A program made the position numbers and the translations under genes. Below are positions 63,329 through 64,000 of a DNA stretch of 64,000 bases, one piece after another (position 1 is the first letter of the stretch; each line of letters opens with the position of its first letter). The DNA is from [Clostridium] symbiosum. Its GTDB lineage: Bacteria > Bacillota > Clostridia > Lachnospirales > Lachnospiraceae. The stretch covers positions 1-64,000 of the forward strand of contig JAETSN010000008.1 of assembly GCA_021769625.1 (NCBI GenBank). Reading direction: 5' to 3'. The notes beneath the pieces were generated by a model, which was not told where the DNA came from, did no database searches, and saw nothing but the letters and a program-made list of their open reading frames with translations.

Positions 63329-64000
63329 ATGATCGATATCAAATTTTTAAGGGAAAATCCTGAGATAGTAAAAGAGAACATCAGAAAGAAATTTCAGGAC
63401 AGCAAACTGCCCCTGGTGGACGAGGTGATCGCCCTCGACGCCGACAGAAGAAAAGCACAGCAGGAAGCCGATGAACTGAAGGCGGCAAAAAACAAGATCG
63501 CCAAACAGATCGGCATGCTGATGGGACAGGGCAAAAAAGAAGAAGCGGAAGAGAAGAAGAAAGAAGTTGCGGCAGATGCGGCGCGCCTTTCGGAACTTGA
63601 GAAAAAACAGGCGGAGCTGGAAGAAAAAGTGACAAATATCATGATGGTCATCCCGAATATCATCGATCCTTCCGTGCCCATCGGCAAAGATGATTCCGAA
63701 AATGTCGAGGTTCAGAAATACGGTGAACCGGTCGTGCCCGAATTTGAGATTCCTTATCACACCGAGATCATGGAACGGGTAAAAGGAATCGATCTGGACG
63801 CGGCAAGAAAAGTGGCGGGAAACGGCTTCTACTATCTGATGGGCGATATCGCGAGACTTCACTCCGCAGTGCTCTCCTACGCCAGAGATTTTATGATAGA
63901 CAGGGGCTTTACCTACTGCATCCCGCCTTACATGATCCATGGCAACGTGGTTTCCGGCGTTATGAGCTTCCCGGAGATGGATGCCATGATGTACAAAATA
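63329..64000 (+). CDS. serS: Seryl-tRNA synthetase (N-terminal part)
   Basis: It starts MIDIKFLRENPEIVKENIRK with AGGAG upstream and runs to the window edge; 224 residues are visible. The N-terminal coiled-coil arm (about 25-105, which binds the long variable arm of tRNA-Ser) is followed by NIMMVIPNIIDPSVPIGKDDSENV and the start of the class II catalytic core (GFYYLMGDIARLHSAVLSYARDFM). The segment FTYCIPPYMIHGNVVSGVMSFPEM suits the SerRS family of Clostridia. No T-box leader fits in the 118-base gap before it. Confidence 0.96.
   Translation, partial: MIDIKFLRENPEIVKENIRKKFQDSKLPLVDEVIALDADRRKAQQEADELKAAKNKIAKQIGMLMGQGKKEEAEEKKKEVAADAARLSELEKKQAELEEKVTNIMMVIPNIIDPSVPIGKDDSENVEVQKYGEPVVPEFEIPYHTEIMERVKGIDLDAARKVAGNGFYYLMGDIARLHSAVLSYARDFMIDRGFTYCIPPYMIHGNVVSGVMSFPEMDAMMYKI

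Overview
The window is the chromosomal replication-origin region of a Gram-positive anaerobe, most likely a Lachnospiraceae-type Clostridium (Firmicutes). The reasons are the conserved order gyrA-gyrB-recF-S4 protein-dnaN-dnaA / oriC / rpmH-rnpA-yidD-yidC-jag-mnmE-mnmG-rsmG, followed by parA-parB-DUF4446-serS, together with moderate-to-low G+C, strong Shine-Dalgarno sites and a Lachnospiraceae-like GyrA. No rRNA, tRNA, CRISPR array or transposase gene was seen.

Layout. 1-3.9 kb: the end of a heptad-repeat coiled-coil protein and a MacB/Bce-type ABC exporter (+). 4.0-13.9 kb: a PfkB sugar kinase and the replication genes gyrA, gyrB, recF, S4, dnaN, dnaA, all on the minus strand and pointing away from the origin. 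13.9-14.6 kb: the main oriC, with nine DnaA boxes and divergent dnaA and rpmH promoters; a weaker second cluster lies between dnaA and dnaN. 14.6-22.4 kb: the rpmH-to-rsmG operon (+). 22.5-25.6 kb: a nitroreductase, a macro-domain/HTH fusion, a coiled-coil protein, a DUF5808-like protein and an unknown. 25.7 kb: two perfect parS sites. 25.9-31.3 kb: a FlaR-like kinase, an unknown, a DUF4180 gene framed by inverted repeats, an ABC-F resistance gene behind a leader-peptide attenuator, and a two-gene unknown operon. 31.7-43.6 kb: a MoxR-DUF5682-VWA-SWIM operon plus an HxlR-unknown-DUF4132 operon, which together resemble the E. coli yehLMPQ/yehI set. 43.9-47.4 kb: deoD-type phosphorylase, a membrane protein and a GHKL/LytTR two-component system. 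47.7-50.6 kb: the ABC exporter that this system probably controls. 50.8-58 kb: a chemoreceptor and its neighbouring lipoprotein binding protein, a GNAT enzyme, an ECF S component with a DUF4430 protein, a DUF4143 ATPase, and an SPFH/ribbon-helix-helix operon. 58.2-60.5 kb: a MEMO-AMMECR1 fusion and its radical SAM partner. 60.8-64 kb: parA, parB, DUF4446 and the start of serS.

The most unusual signal is a family of dispersed intergenic palindromes: seven copies (17.4, 27.7, 31.3, 31.5, 38.7, 43.7 and 60.6 kb) and two end remnants (19.2 and 59.66 kb). Each has terminal arms of about 23 bp. The arms differ between copies but stay complementary within a copy, and inner helices also show compensatory changes. 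Every copy or remnant that follows a stop codon is in the sense orientation of that gene. This looks like a selected base-paired structure rather than a simple transposon remnant, and I know of no described family it matches. About 38 kb of mostly accessory genes separate rsmG from parAB, which are usually close, while parS lies on the rsmG side.
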